Below, piece after piece: positions 1 through 5,236 of a stretch of DNA of 5,236 nt. Location: positions 1 through 5,236 of the forward strand of contig DAOWIP010000525.1 of the NCBI GenBank assembly GCA_030640865.1. The letters are read 5' to 3'. Position numbers and translations under genes: made by a program. Within the stretch, counting starts at the first letter, position 1. Each line of letters begins with the position of its first letter. The notes beneath the pieces were generated by a model. That model saw only the letters and a program-made list of their open reading frames with translations, ran no database searches and was not told the origin of the DNA. This stretch comes from Sedimentisphaerales bacterium. GTDB lineage: Bacteria; Planctomycetota; Phycisphaerae; Sedimentisphaerales; SM23-30.

Positions 1-34
1 AAATTGAACGTAAAGATAGATAGAATGGTTAAAA

Positions 35-622
35 TTGAAGCAGTTCAGCGATGAACAATTATTGGCTCTTTCCCGTTCCGGGGACAGAGAGGCGTTTAGC
101 AAGCTGTTGCGACGGTATGAGAAAGAGTTGTTCAACTTTTTACTCAAGTTTTTAGGGCAAAGATCATTGGCGGAGGATGTGTTTCAGGAGAGTTTTTTGC
201 AGGTATATGTTTCAGCGGCTGATTTTGATGTTTCGCGTCGGTTTCGGCCATGGCTTTATACCATAGCGGCCAATAAGGCGCGGGATGCGCTCCGTAAGCG
301 GGTTCGCCGCCCATTAGTGCAGCTTACGGCGAGCGATGACGAAGGCGGTGAGGTTGACCTGTGGCATAATTTGTTGAAAGACGAAGCCACTCCGGAGAAG
401 CTCTATGAGCTGAAGCAGCGTAAGCAGCAGGTGCGCCGGGCCGTGGCTGAGCTTCCGGAGCATTTGCGGGAGATTCTGATACTGGCGTATTTTAACCAAT
501 TGTCATATAAGGAATTAGCGGAAGTGTTCAATATTCCGCTGGGTACGGTGAAATCCCGTTTGCATTCGGCAGTGGGCGCTTTTGCGAAGAAATATCGGGA
601 GAAAGAAAGAAAAGAATTTTGA
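35..622 (+). CDS. ECF-family RNA polymerase sigma factor (RpoE/SigW-like)
   Basis: Encodes a 195-residue extracytoplasmic-function sigma factor that would direct RNA polymerase to a small regulon. Region 2 spans about residues 21-90. It includes the acidic AEDVFQESFLQVY helix (46-58) that contacts core polymerase, and FRPWLYTIAANKARDALRKR (70-89), the part that melts and reads the -10 element. A charged linker (about 90-122) leads to region 4 (about 125-188). The region 4 helix-turn-helix includes LSYKELAEVFNIPLGTVKSRL, which reads the -35 element. Length and domain order are normal for a two-domain ECF factor. The TTG at 35 is the only usual start after the in-frame stop at 17-19, and the family similarity begins at once (DEQLLALSRSGD), so the start is probably right. 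No convincing Shine-Dalgarno precedes it. The next gene, 156 bp downstream on the same strand, encodes a membrane protein with an anti-sigma-like head and is the likely regulator. The target promoters and ECF subgroup cannot be told from sequence alone. Confidence 0.95.
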   Translation: MKQFSDEQLLALSRSGDREAFSKLLRRYEKELFNFLLKFLGQRSLAEDVFQESFLQVYVSAADFDVSRRFRPWLYTIAANKARDALRKRVRRPLVQLTASDDEGGEVDLWHNLLKDEATPEKLYELKQRKQQVRRAVAELPEHLREILILAYFNQLSYKELAEVFNIPLGTVKSRLHSAVGAFAKKYREKERKEF

Positions 623-676
623 ACAGAAGATAACAAAGAAAGCGAAGAATCCTGAATACAGAAAAGAGAAGGTTTC

Positions 677-688
677 GCTTCGCGAAGC
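677..688. repeat. Perfect 12-bp palindrome GCTTCGCGAAGC
   Basis: The sequence is a perfect palindrome lying 55 bp after the sigma factor stop. Eight bases further on lies a second, stronger inverted repeat, so the two probably form one compound element. It could be an operator for a dimeric regulator or half of a dispersed palindromic repeat. No T-run follows on either strand, which argues against a Rho-independent terminator. Confidence 0.6.
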
Positions 689-696
689 TATTAATT

Positions 697-713
697 GCAG
701 GCGAGACGCCTGC
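697..713. repeat. Hairpin GCAGGCG-AGA-CGCCTGC, REP-like dispersed repeat candidate
   Basis: A perfect 7-bp GC-rich stem (697-703 with 707-713) encloses the 3-base loop AGA. It sits in the 156-bp spacer between the sigma factor and the anti-sigma-like gene. As I recall, GC-rich units of this kind, pairing GCAGGCG with CGCCTGC and followed by GGTAC or GCTAC, occur as dispersed intergenic repeats in several bacterial phyla. The minus-strand reading gives the TAGVSPA-type peptide often seen in spurious gene calls over such repeats. No second copy is visible in this window. It may act as an attenuator or RNA-stability element between the two genes. The rest of the spacer (623-676 and 714-778) is A/G-rich and holds nothing else recognisable. 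Confidence 0.6.
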
Positions 714-778
714 GGTACAGGTTGAAAAACGCATATAAAAGGCAAAGAATTACAAGATAGTATTACGGATTACACAAA

Positions 779-1831
779 TTGAAAAAGCCGGAGCTTGACA
801 AATTACAGCGTTTGCTGGATTATCATTTCCAACTGGATAGTCCGCTCCAGCGGCGTCAGACGGAGGAGTTGCTGGCCCGCGACGAGACGGCTAAACGGTT
901 AGATGAGTCCCTGCGTCGCGCGTTTTCGCCACTGGCAGGGTGGCAGGATGAGTTGGTGCCGGAAGGTTTGGCGGATCAGGCACTGAAACTGATTGAACAG
1001 CATAAGCAGGCACAGAATATGGCCGAGACGACCGCCGCTATTGCCGCTCAGAGACAAAAGAGCAGAACGGTGAGTTATGGCAGGGTTCGATGGGTGCTGG
1101 GCAATTTGCGGGATTTAATTACTGTTGCCGCCTGCGTAATGCTGGTAGTAATGTTCTCGCGGCCAATGTTCCGTCAGGCCCGTATGGTTTCGCAAAGGCA
1201 GAGTTGCGCCTCTCAGATGCGGCAGATCGGCACAGCACAGGCCCAGTACGCAGCCGACAATCAGGGCTTTCTGCCATACCAAAAATCTCCACCCGGTGCC
1301 TTTTGGTGGCAGGTAGCTCAGGAAGACAGCCATAGTTATTCCAATACCCGTAACGATTTCTTGCTGGTCAAACAAGGTTATCTGCCCCTGAAGGTCTTTA
1401 TTTGTCCGGGCAGTCCGCGCAAACCGCGAGTACGTATAACCCTTACTCCTGAAATGCTTCAAAAGAGATGCGATTTTCCATGTCGAAAACATATCAGCTA
1501 TAGTTCCCGTTTGAGACTTGAGAAAGTCCGTCTGTATGGGGATAGTCCCTCCCGGATGTTGATTATGGCCGATTCGAATCCACTCTTTGCCCGGTTTGAC
1601 TGCAAAAAAGATAATGAAGTTGATTTGTCGGCTAACCCATCGCTGCTGCAGGTCAATTCCCCCAACCATAGCGGCAAAGGACAAAACGTGCTGTACGGCG
1701 ATGGGCGAATCCAGTTTCATACCTCACGGTACCTTGGTCCGAGTATGGATGATATGTACACGATCAAGGATATACCCTGCTATAGCGGCCGGGAACGACC
1801 AGGCGGAGACGATGTCTTTACCGCTCCTTAG
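779..1831 (+). CDS. Membrane protein with anti-sigma-like N-terminus and pseudopilin-like H-X-DG ectodomain
   Basis: A 350-residue one-pass membrane protein. Residues 5-75 resemble the cytoplasmic domain of anti-sigma factors: LLDYHFQLDSPLQRRQTEELLARD, then helices ending VPEGLADQALKLI. There is no Cys, so this is not the zinc-binding type. One hydrophobic helix follows at about 112-130. Directly after it, RQSCASQMRQIGTAQAQYAA and DNQGFLPY (140-167) match the N-terminal helix region of planctomycete prepilin-like (DUF1559/H-X9-DG) proteins. VFICPGSP (207-213) and a C-terminal SPNHSGKGQNVLYGDGRIQF signature (294-313; H297, D308, G309) also fit, although the His-to-DG spacing is ten residues rather than nine. 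The GF(T/S)LIE prepilin-peptidase site is missing, so the protein should stay anchored instead of being processed. The TTG start is the only usual start after the in-frame stop at 758-760. Its place after the ECF gene suggests it sequesters that sigma factor and senses something outside the membrane, but this role is inferred. It could instead be a structural or cell-envelope protein. Confidence 0.85.
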   Translation: MKKPELDKLQRLLDYHFQLDSPLQRRQTEELLARDETAKRLDESLRRAFSPLAGWQDELVPEGLADQALKLIEQHKQAQNMAETTAAIAAQRQKSRTVSYGRVRWVLGNLRDLITVAACVMLVVMFSRPMFRQARMVSQRQSCASQMRQIGTAQAQYAADNQGFLPYQKSPPGAFWWQVAQEDSHSYSNTRNDFLLVKQGYLPLKVFICPGSPRKPRVRITLTPEMLQKRCDFPCRKHISYSSRLRLEKVRLYGDSPSRMLIMADSNPLFARFDCKKDNEVDLSANPSLLQVNSPNHSGKGQNVLYGDGRIQFHTSRYLGPSMDDMYTIKDIPCYSGRERPGGDDVFTAP

Positions 1832-1879
1832 GAGGTGTAAATAAATCTTTCATTTTTGGCTGATGCCGGTATTTCCAGA
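1832..1879. other. Convergent intergenic gap, no clear terminator
   Basis: Only 48 bp separate the stop of the + strand anti-sigma-like gene from the stop of the - strand acyltransferase gene. A T-rich stretch (CTTTCATTTTT) is present, but the only nearby stem, CTCCT-T-AGGAG at 1824-1834, is too short and too far from it to be a convincing terminator. Confidence 0.4.
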
Positions 1880-2992
1880 TTACGCTTTGAAGAATATTTT
1901 CTTTCGGTACAAGAACCATAATACCAGCCATTTTACCATTACGACACAAAAGGCTAAAACTATCGGCTGGGCCACGCCTATATATTTGAGGGCACCGCCA
2001 AAGAAGAATTTTGCGGTATAATTAAAGTCAAAATAACGCTGCCCCACCCAAATCGCAATTGCATTCATCCCGATTACAATCAGGAAAAACGACCACTTCT
2101 TATAACCAATGACATCGACAACCCAATAGAATAAAGTCAACAGCAATAAACTCCATCCGCCGGCTAACAACGCAAACGAACTCGTCCAGATGTTCCTGCT
2201 GACGAAAAAGAACTTACCCCAGATATGTCCCGCCAGCAGGCTTGCCAGACCCGCAATCAACAGTCCGGCCGCTTTACGATTGCCCGACCGACTCGAACGT
2301 AACCAGTGGCCCGCCAGTACTCCCATAAGCGCAGTCGAAAGCGATGTAAATGTGGAAAGTATGCCCTGCCGGTCATAAAGGCCCAGGCCGAGCTTTCCGG
2401 GCATTATAAGCTGATCGATATATGTTGTAAGGCATCCTTCCGGCGTGAGTACGCCCGGACCGTAACCCGGAACAGGGATAAACATAACCGCGGCCCAGAA
2501 TAAAATCATAATCGCAATGGCTACAATTGCCTGCGTCTGCCATCCTGTGTGAATCACCAGTAACGCCGCAAAGAAATAACATATACCAATTCGCCCCAAT
2601 ACACTCGACCATCGCATCTGAGGCCAGTCAAAACGTAACAATCCATAGTTTATCAGCCCCAGAAGAATCAATACCGCTGCTCGCTTGGCGATATGTAAAT
2701 AGAGTTTTTTGCGGTCCGCTCCCTGCTCCACCCGTCGTCCAACCGAAAACGGCAGCACGACACCAACCAAAAAAAGGAATAAAGGCGCTATCAAATCCAA
2801 AAACAAAAAACCTTCCCATCCGGCGTGTTTCATCTGCTGAGCCAGTGTTTCTGTTATCGGATTTTCCCATACCTTTGCAAGCTCCCTGAATATTTTATCG
2901 CCGCCAATAATCCAAAGCATGGTAAATCCACGCAGCGCATCAAGGGAGGTTAGTCTATGTCCGGTTACTATCCTGGGGCAATTATCCGGCAT
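1880..2992 (-). CDS. DUF5009/HGSNAT-like (NagX-type) membrane acyltransferase
   Basis: A 370-residue integral membrane protein with about ten hydrophobic segments and no signal peptide. The family signatures are clear. Residues 13-24 read RLTSLDALRGFT, and H56 lies in HAGWEGFLFLDLIAPLFLFLVG, matching the HxxWxGxxxxDxxFPxFxFxxG loop that in human HGSNAT carries the active-site His. RWSSVLGRIGICYF (127-140), YDRQGILSTFTSLSTALMG (206-224) and IWTSSFALLAGGW (268-280) also fit. HGSNAT moves an acetyl group from cytoplasmic acetyl-CoA across the membrane to terminal glucosamine; bacterial relatives are linked to amino-sugar or polysaccharide use, but their substrates are mostly unproven. None of the neighbours is a sugar gene, so the substrate here is unknown. 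The ATG start overlaps the end of rimO by 11 bp and has a good ribosome binding site inside rimO, so the two are probably co-transcribed and translationally coupled. Confidence 0.88.
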   Translation of the reverse strand: MPDNCPRIVTGHRLTSLDALRGFTMLWIIGGDKIFRELAKVWENPITETLAQQMKHAGWEGFLFLDLIAPLFLFLVGVVLPFSVGRRVEQGADRKKLYLHIAKRAAVLILLGLINYGLLRFDWPQMRWSSVLGRIGICYFFAALLVIHTGWQTQAIVAIAIMILFWAAVMFIPVPGYGPGVLTPEGCLTTYIDQLIMPGKLGLGLYDRQGILSTFTSLSTALMGVLAGHWLRSSRSGNRKAAGLLIAGLASLLAGHIWGKFFFVSRNIWTSSFALLAGGWSLLLLTLFYWVVDVIGYKKWSFFLIVIGMNAIAIWVGQRYFDFNYTAKFFFGGALKYIGVAQPIVLAFCVVMVKWLVLWFLYRKKIFFKA

Positions 2993-4421
2993 TATTTGTT
3001 ACACCTTTCTGTATTTTTCCAATCAGGTCGTAATCACTGCTCGCTATAATCTTTGCCGATACTATAACGCCCGGCTCCACAACGGAATCAATATCGTCCG
3101 ATAGGTAACATTCGCTGTCGATCTCCGGGGCCTGTCCGGAATGTCGGGCGATAAACCATTTTCGGTCTGGCTCCAGTTCCATCGTTGTTATTGTTTCCGG
3201 CGGCGCCTCGCTGATTACAAGGCAATCAAGGCGATTATCAATTAAAGAATCAAGATGCTCGAAAGCGATCTCCTGCTGGGCGAGCATCAGCCGTTCCAGT
3301 CGTTCCTGTTTGACTTCCTCCGAAAGCTGTCCCTTTATTCGAGCGGCCGGGGTGTGTTCCTCAGCGGAATATTTAAAGCAGCCCATCGCCTCAAAACGAA
3401 ACTCGCGTACGAAATCGAGTAATTCAGCGAACTCCGACTCGGTCTCCGACGGAAAACCAACCAGCATCGTAGTACGCAACGAAAGGCCGTCAATCGACTC
3501 TCGTAGTTTTGCGAGCAGTAGTTCTGTTCGGGTGCGGTCGATCCGCCGATTCATCAGTTTGAGAATACGGTTGTTGATGTGCTGGAGCGGGATGTCGAGG
3601 TATGGCACAACTTTTTCACACTGAGCCATTGCGGTTATCTGGGTGTCGGTTACGGTTGCCGGATGGGTATAAAGTATCCGCAGCCAACGAAGACCCTCGA
3701 TACGGTTGAGTTCCCGCAGCAACCCCGCCAGTTGCGCATCATGACCCAGATCGATCCCATAACTGCTGGTTTCCTGGGCGATCAGGTTCAGTTCGACGGC
3801 ACCGTCGGTGATTAGTTCCTCCGCCTCGGCGATGATCGCGCCGAGCGGTTTGCTGCGAAACGGCCCGCGAATGGCCGGGATGGTACAGAAGGTACAATTG
3901 CTATCGCAGCCTTCACTGATCCGCAGATAAGCCCAGCACGGCTCGGTAATTCTCAATCGGATCTGATCGTTGAATATTTGATGATTGAAACGCTCATTGT
4001 AAATGAGCGGTGGGGGGGGTTGATGATTTATTACAGGTACTCTTTGTGCGGTTTTTTTGACAATCTCGGCGATATTTTCACGGGCCGCCAATCCCGCCAC
4101 GGCATCGATCCCCGGAAACTCATCGGCTAATTTCTCGCCCCAATATTGCGCCAGGCAACCGGTAACAACGACGTGGCCGATACGGCCGTTCCGCTTTTGC
4201 TCAAGGGCATAATTAATATTTTCCCGCGCTTCCTCCCTTGCCATTGCAATGAACCCGCAGGTGTTGATTATCGCGACATCCGCCTGATCGTCCGAGCCGA
4301 CTAATGCCATTCCCGCCTCGACCAGCAGTGCCAGCATTTTTTCAGTGTCGATGAGATTCTTCGCGCAGCCCAGGGTGATGAAATTGATACGCAGGGAAGG
4401 TAAGGAATGAAGTGTTTTCAC
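2982..4421 (-). CDS. rimO: Ribosomal protein S12 methylthiotransferase RimO
   Basis: A radical-SAM methylthiotransferase that adds a methylthio group to the conserved Asp of ribosomal protein S12 in the cytoplasm, using two [4Fe-4S] clusters and S-adenosylmethionine. The N-terminal MTTase domain supplies three cluster Cys: C19 (TLGCAKN), C55 (NTCGF) and C89 (TGCLAQ). The radical-SAM domain has SEGCDSNCTFC with C172, C176 and C179, then NLIAQETSSYG, and PYLDIPLQHINNRILKLMNR around 273-292. A C-terminal TRAM-like domain follows at about 396-472. LGCAKN with NLIDTEKM and the AQ(D/E)T motif favour RimO over its tRNA paralogue MiaB. At 479 residues it is somewhat longer than the usual 430-450. Part of the excess is an unusual linker at about 128-155 with four prolines and a repeated NHQ. 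The start is GTG: an in-frame stop lies three codons upstream, no ATG is near, and no clear Shine-Dalgarno is visible. Downstream it overlaps the membrane acyltransferase gene. Confidence 0.96.
   Translation of the reverse strand: MKTLHSLPSLRINFITLGCAKNLIDTEKMLALLVEAGMALVGSDDQADVAIINTCGFIAMAREEARENINYALEQKRNGRIGHVVVTGCLAQYWGEKLADEFPGIDAVAGLAARENIAEIVKKTAQRVPVINHQPPPPLIYNERFNHQIFNDQIRLRITEPCWAYLRISEGCDSNCTFCTIPAIRGPFRSKPLGAIIAEAEELITDGAVELNLIAQETSSYGIDLGHDAQLAGLLRELNRIEGLRWLRILYTHPATVTDTQITAMAQCEKVVPYLDIPLQHINNRILKLMNRRIDRTRTELLLAKLRESIDGLSLRTTMLVGFPSETESEFAELLDFVREFRFEAMGCFKYSAEEHTPAARIKGQLSEEVKQERLERLMLAQQEIAFEHLDSLIDNRLDCLVISEAPPETITTMELEPDRKWFIARHSGQAPEIDSECYLSDDIDSVVEPGVIVSAKIIASSDYDLIGKIQKGVTNNAG
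3002..3010 (-). promoter_or_regulatory. Ribosome binding site of the acyltransferase gene, inside rimO
   Basis: On the minus strand the sequence AGAAAGGTG lies nine bases before the ATG at 2992. It is the best Shine-Dalgarno match among the six gene starts here. It supports this start and thus an 11-bp overlap with the rimO coding end, pointing to translational coupling. Confidence 0.65.
3978..4028. repeat. Direct repeat, hairpin and G8 tract within the rimO linker
   Basis: Two copies of the 9-bp sequence TTGATGATT (3978-3986 and 4020-4028) lie exactly 42 bp apart, which is 14 codons. Between them is a perfect 8-bp inverted repeat, CGCTCATT/AATGAGCG with loop GTA (3991-4009). A run of eight G (4012-4019) follows. 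The segment encodes the linker PPPPLIYNERF flanked by NHQ on both sides, between the MTTase and radical-SAM domains of RimO, and keeps the reading frame. Confidence 0.7.
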
Positions 4422-4461
4422 GATGATTTACTTGGCTGCCTTGCGTTGTAGTAATCAATGA

Positions 4462-4480
4462 CCACCTGCATAGACGGTGG
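4462..4480 (-). terminator. Weak hairpin after the HEPN gene, possible terminator
   Basis: In the 75-bp gap between the HEPN stop and the rimO start, CCACC (4462-4466) and GGTGG (4476-4480) form a 5-bp GC-rich stem with a 9-base loop. On the minus strand the downstream sequence (TCATTGATTAC) is only mildly T-rich, so termination would be inefficient. Read-through from the MNT/HEPN module into rimO is therefore possible. Confidence 0.25.
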
Positions 4481-4496
4481 ATTATTGTAGATTTAG

Positions 4497-4895
4497 TCAA
4501 AACAAATTTGGGATAGAAGTACTAAGCCATGAGCGAATCTCTTCAGCCGCTTTTCTCGCTTCTAAAGCATCCTCGACAGATGGCATACAACCATCATCCG
4601 GGTATCTTATCTCAACCGCATAGGGAGTAAGCAAAATTAGATTGTTACGTAGCTGTTCGGCGTTGGGTATAAGAAGCAGAACCTGCTCCAGAATAAGTAG
4701 AAGATCGTGAGTAATAGGATAAGACTGTTGATTGGCAACTAAATATGCTTTTAGTATCTTTTCCGCGGCTTGCTGGCAATGAAAACATACCGTATCGCTC
4801 GGTATATCTTCGGCCTTAAGGTTATTATCCGCATTGAGAAGATCGTTCTCAGCTTTGGCCAGCCATTGTTTTGCAATCTCAATCTCGGCGCGCAT
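4497..4895 (-). CDS. HEPN domain protein, partner of MNT (COG2250-type)
   Basis: A 132-residue all-helical HEPN protein of the PF05168/COG2250 type, full length for the family. Typical landmarks are WLAKAENDLLNADNNL (11-26), VCFHCQQAAEKILKAYLV (36-53), the PITHDLLLILE segment (60-70), and YAVEIRYPDD (92-101), followed by a final helix LEARKAAEEIRSWL. In MNT/HEPN pairs the HEPN partner is generally considered the toxin or RNase. The canonical Arg-X4-6-His RNase motif is not seen here: R97 is present but no His follows. Activity as an RNase is therefore doubtful, and it may be a binding or regulatory partner. The gene overlaps the MNT gene by 17 bp. AGGAAGG (4907-4913), 11 bases before the ATG and inside the MNT gene, is a plausible ribosome binding site, so the two are co-expressed. 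The C-terminus ends cleanly (IPNLF) with no sign of truncation. Confidence 0.88.
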   Translation of the reverse strand: MRAEIEIAKQWLAKAENDLLNADNNLKAEDIPSDTVCFHCQQAAEKILKAYLVANQQSYPITHDLLLILEQVLLLIPNAEQLRNNLILLTPYAVEIRYPDDGCMPSVEDALEARKAAEEIRSWLSTSIPNLF

Positions 4896-5199
4896 AGACC
4901 GTTTTGCCTTCCTGTAGCACTCTGGATATAAATGATAAGGGGGTCCTCTTGTTTTTTTCTAACTCATTCGGCGTATAAACCAGTATATCCATAGCGAACG
5001 GATAAGGTTTAAAGAGCTTGTAGAGTTCGCGGCTGCGTTTGAATCGCGGCAGGTTGCTCTCGGCGATCACGAGAAAATCGACGTCGCTGTTCTCTGACGC
5101 ATCCCCTCTCGCATGTGAGCCAAACAGGACAATTTTGTCAGCATGCGCAGCTTCTCCGATATGTTTGGCAACTCTTTCTATATCAGACATATCAATCAT
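4879..5199 (-). CDS. Minimal nucleotidyltransferase (MNT), DNA polymerase beta fold
   Basis: A 106-residue minimal nucleotidyltransferase. The catalytic signature LFGSHARGDASENSDVDFLV (residues 25-44) has the full GS-X10-DXD pattern: G27, S28, D39 and D41 bind nucleotide and metal. A third acidic residue is supplied by D71 in FAMDILVYT, so the active site appears complete. The length is typical for stand-alone MNT proteins. In MNT/HEPN pairs this protein is usually the antitoxin; in the studied MntA/HepT system it adds AMP to a Tyr of the HEPN toxin. Here the partner lacks that Tyr motif, so the target may differ. The ATG at 5199 is taken as the start. A second in-frame ATG at 5190 (residue 4) is possible and would cost nothing of the domain. 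Neither start has a Shine-Dalgarno, and a promoter lies immediately upstream. Confidence 0.92.
   Translation of the reverse strand: MIDMSDIERVAKHIGEAAHADKIVLFGSHARGDASENSDVDFLVIAESNLPRFKRSRELYKLFKPYPFAMDILVYTPNELEKNKRTPLSFISRVLQEGKTVYARRD
4907..4913 (-). promoter_or_regulatory. Ribosome binding site of the HEPN gene, inside the MNT gene
   Basis: AGGAAGG on the minus strand lies 11 bases before the ATG at 4895, within the end of the MNT coding region. It supports the start that overlaps the MNT stop by 17 bp. Confidence 0.5.
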
Positions 5200-5205
5200 G
5201 GTCGT

Positions 5206-5234
5206 ATAATAATCGAATTAATGCAACAGGTCAA
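5206..5234 (-). promoter_or_regulatory. Sigma-70-like promoter of the MNT/HEPN module
   Basis: On the minus strand TTGACC (5229-5234) and TATTAT (5206-5211) are separated by exactly 17 bp, close to the TTGACA-17-TATAAT consensus (five of six in each box). The expected start of transcription, six to seven bases after the -10 box, falls at about 5199-5200, at the ATG itself. The transcript would then have no leader. If the true start is the ATG at 5190, the leader would be only about nine bases. Confidence 0.6.
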
Positions 5235-5236
5235 CC

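Noticed and set aside
4..26. TTGAAC and TAGAAT as a promoter for the sigma factor gene
   Set aside because: The spacer is only 11 bp, and no convincing ECF-type GGAAC/GTC pair is seen in the few bases available.
25..54. A nine-codon ATG frame (MVKIEAVQR) overlapping the sigma factor start in another frame, as a possible leader peptide
   Set aside because: No Shine-Dalgarno and no regulatory feature; too short to separate from chance.
515..745. Minus-strand open frames running across the sigma factor end and the spacer
   Set aside because: They read through the palindromic repeat and resemble the usual spurious peptides over such repeats (TAGVSPA type).
1115..1720. A 201-codon open frame on the minus strand, antisense to the anti-sigma-like gene
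   Set aside because: The plus-strand frame carries clear family motifs across the same stretch; the antisense product has no recognisable domain or ribosome binding site.
1824..1834. CTCCT-T-AGGAG at the stop codon of the anti-sigma-like gene as a terminator stem
   Set aside because: The stem is too short with a one-base loop, and no T-run follows directly.
2527..2889. A 120-codon plus-strand frame opposite the acyltransferase gene
   Set aside because: The minus-strand frame has the membrane segments and DUF5009/HGSNAT motifs; the opposite frame shows low-complexity P/S/A-rich content typical of a shadow.
4484..4500. TTGACT and TACAAT on the minus strand as a rimO promoter
   Set aside because: The two boxes are only 5 bp apart, and no -10-like box sits about 17 bp after TTGACT.

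Overview
The window looks like part of a chromosome from a planctomycete, most likely the Phycisphaerae/Sedimentisphaerales side. That placement is an inference. It rests on a protein with a planctomycete-style prepilin-like H-X-DG domain next to an ECF sigma factor, on frequent non-ATG starts with poor Shine-Dalgarno sequences, and on moderate GC. No rRNA, tRNA, CRISPR array, transposase or phage gene was seen. Six genes are supported, all apparently intact.

Left part (+ strand, 35-1831): an ECF sigma factor, then a 156-bp spacer with two perfect palindromes, then a one-pass membrane protein. The membrane protein has an N-terminal region resembling the cytoplasmic domain of anti-sigma factors. 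Its extracytoplasmic part resembles a type II pseudopilin-like H-X9-DG protein, but without the prepilin-peptidase site. Together they read as a sigma/anti-sigma signalling pair with an unusual sensor. This is the most novel feature of the window.

Middle part (- strand, 4421 down to 1880): rimO, the radical-SAM enzyme that methylthiolates ribosomal protein S12, overlaps by 11 bp a polytopic membrane acyltransferase of the DUF5009/HGSNAT (NagX-like) family. The ribosome binding site of the second gene lies inside rimO, so the two are almost certainly co-transcribed. The acyltransferase converges on the sigma-linked gene, with only 48 bp between their stops. The rimO interdomain linker carries a short repeat, a hairpin and a G8 tract.

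Right part (- strand, 5199 down to 4497): a minimal nucleotidyltransferase (MNT) and a HEPN protein overlap by 17 bp, an MNT/HEPN two-gene module of toxin-antitoxin type. A good sigma-70-like promoter lies directly before the MNT start, close enough that the transcript may be leaderless. Here the HEPN protein lacks the His of the usual RNase motif.
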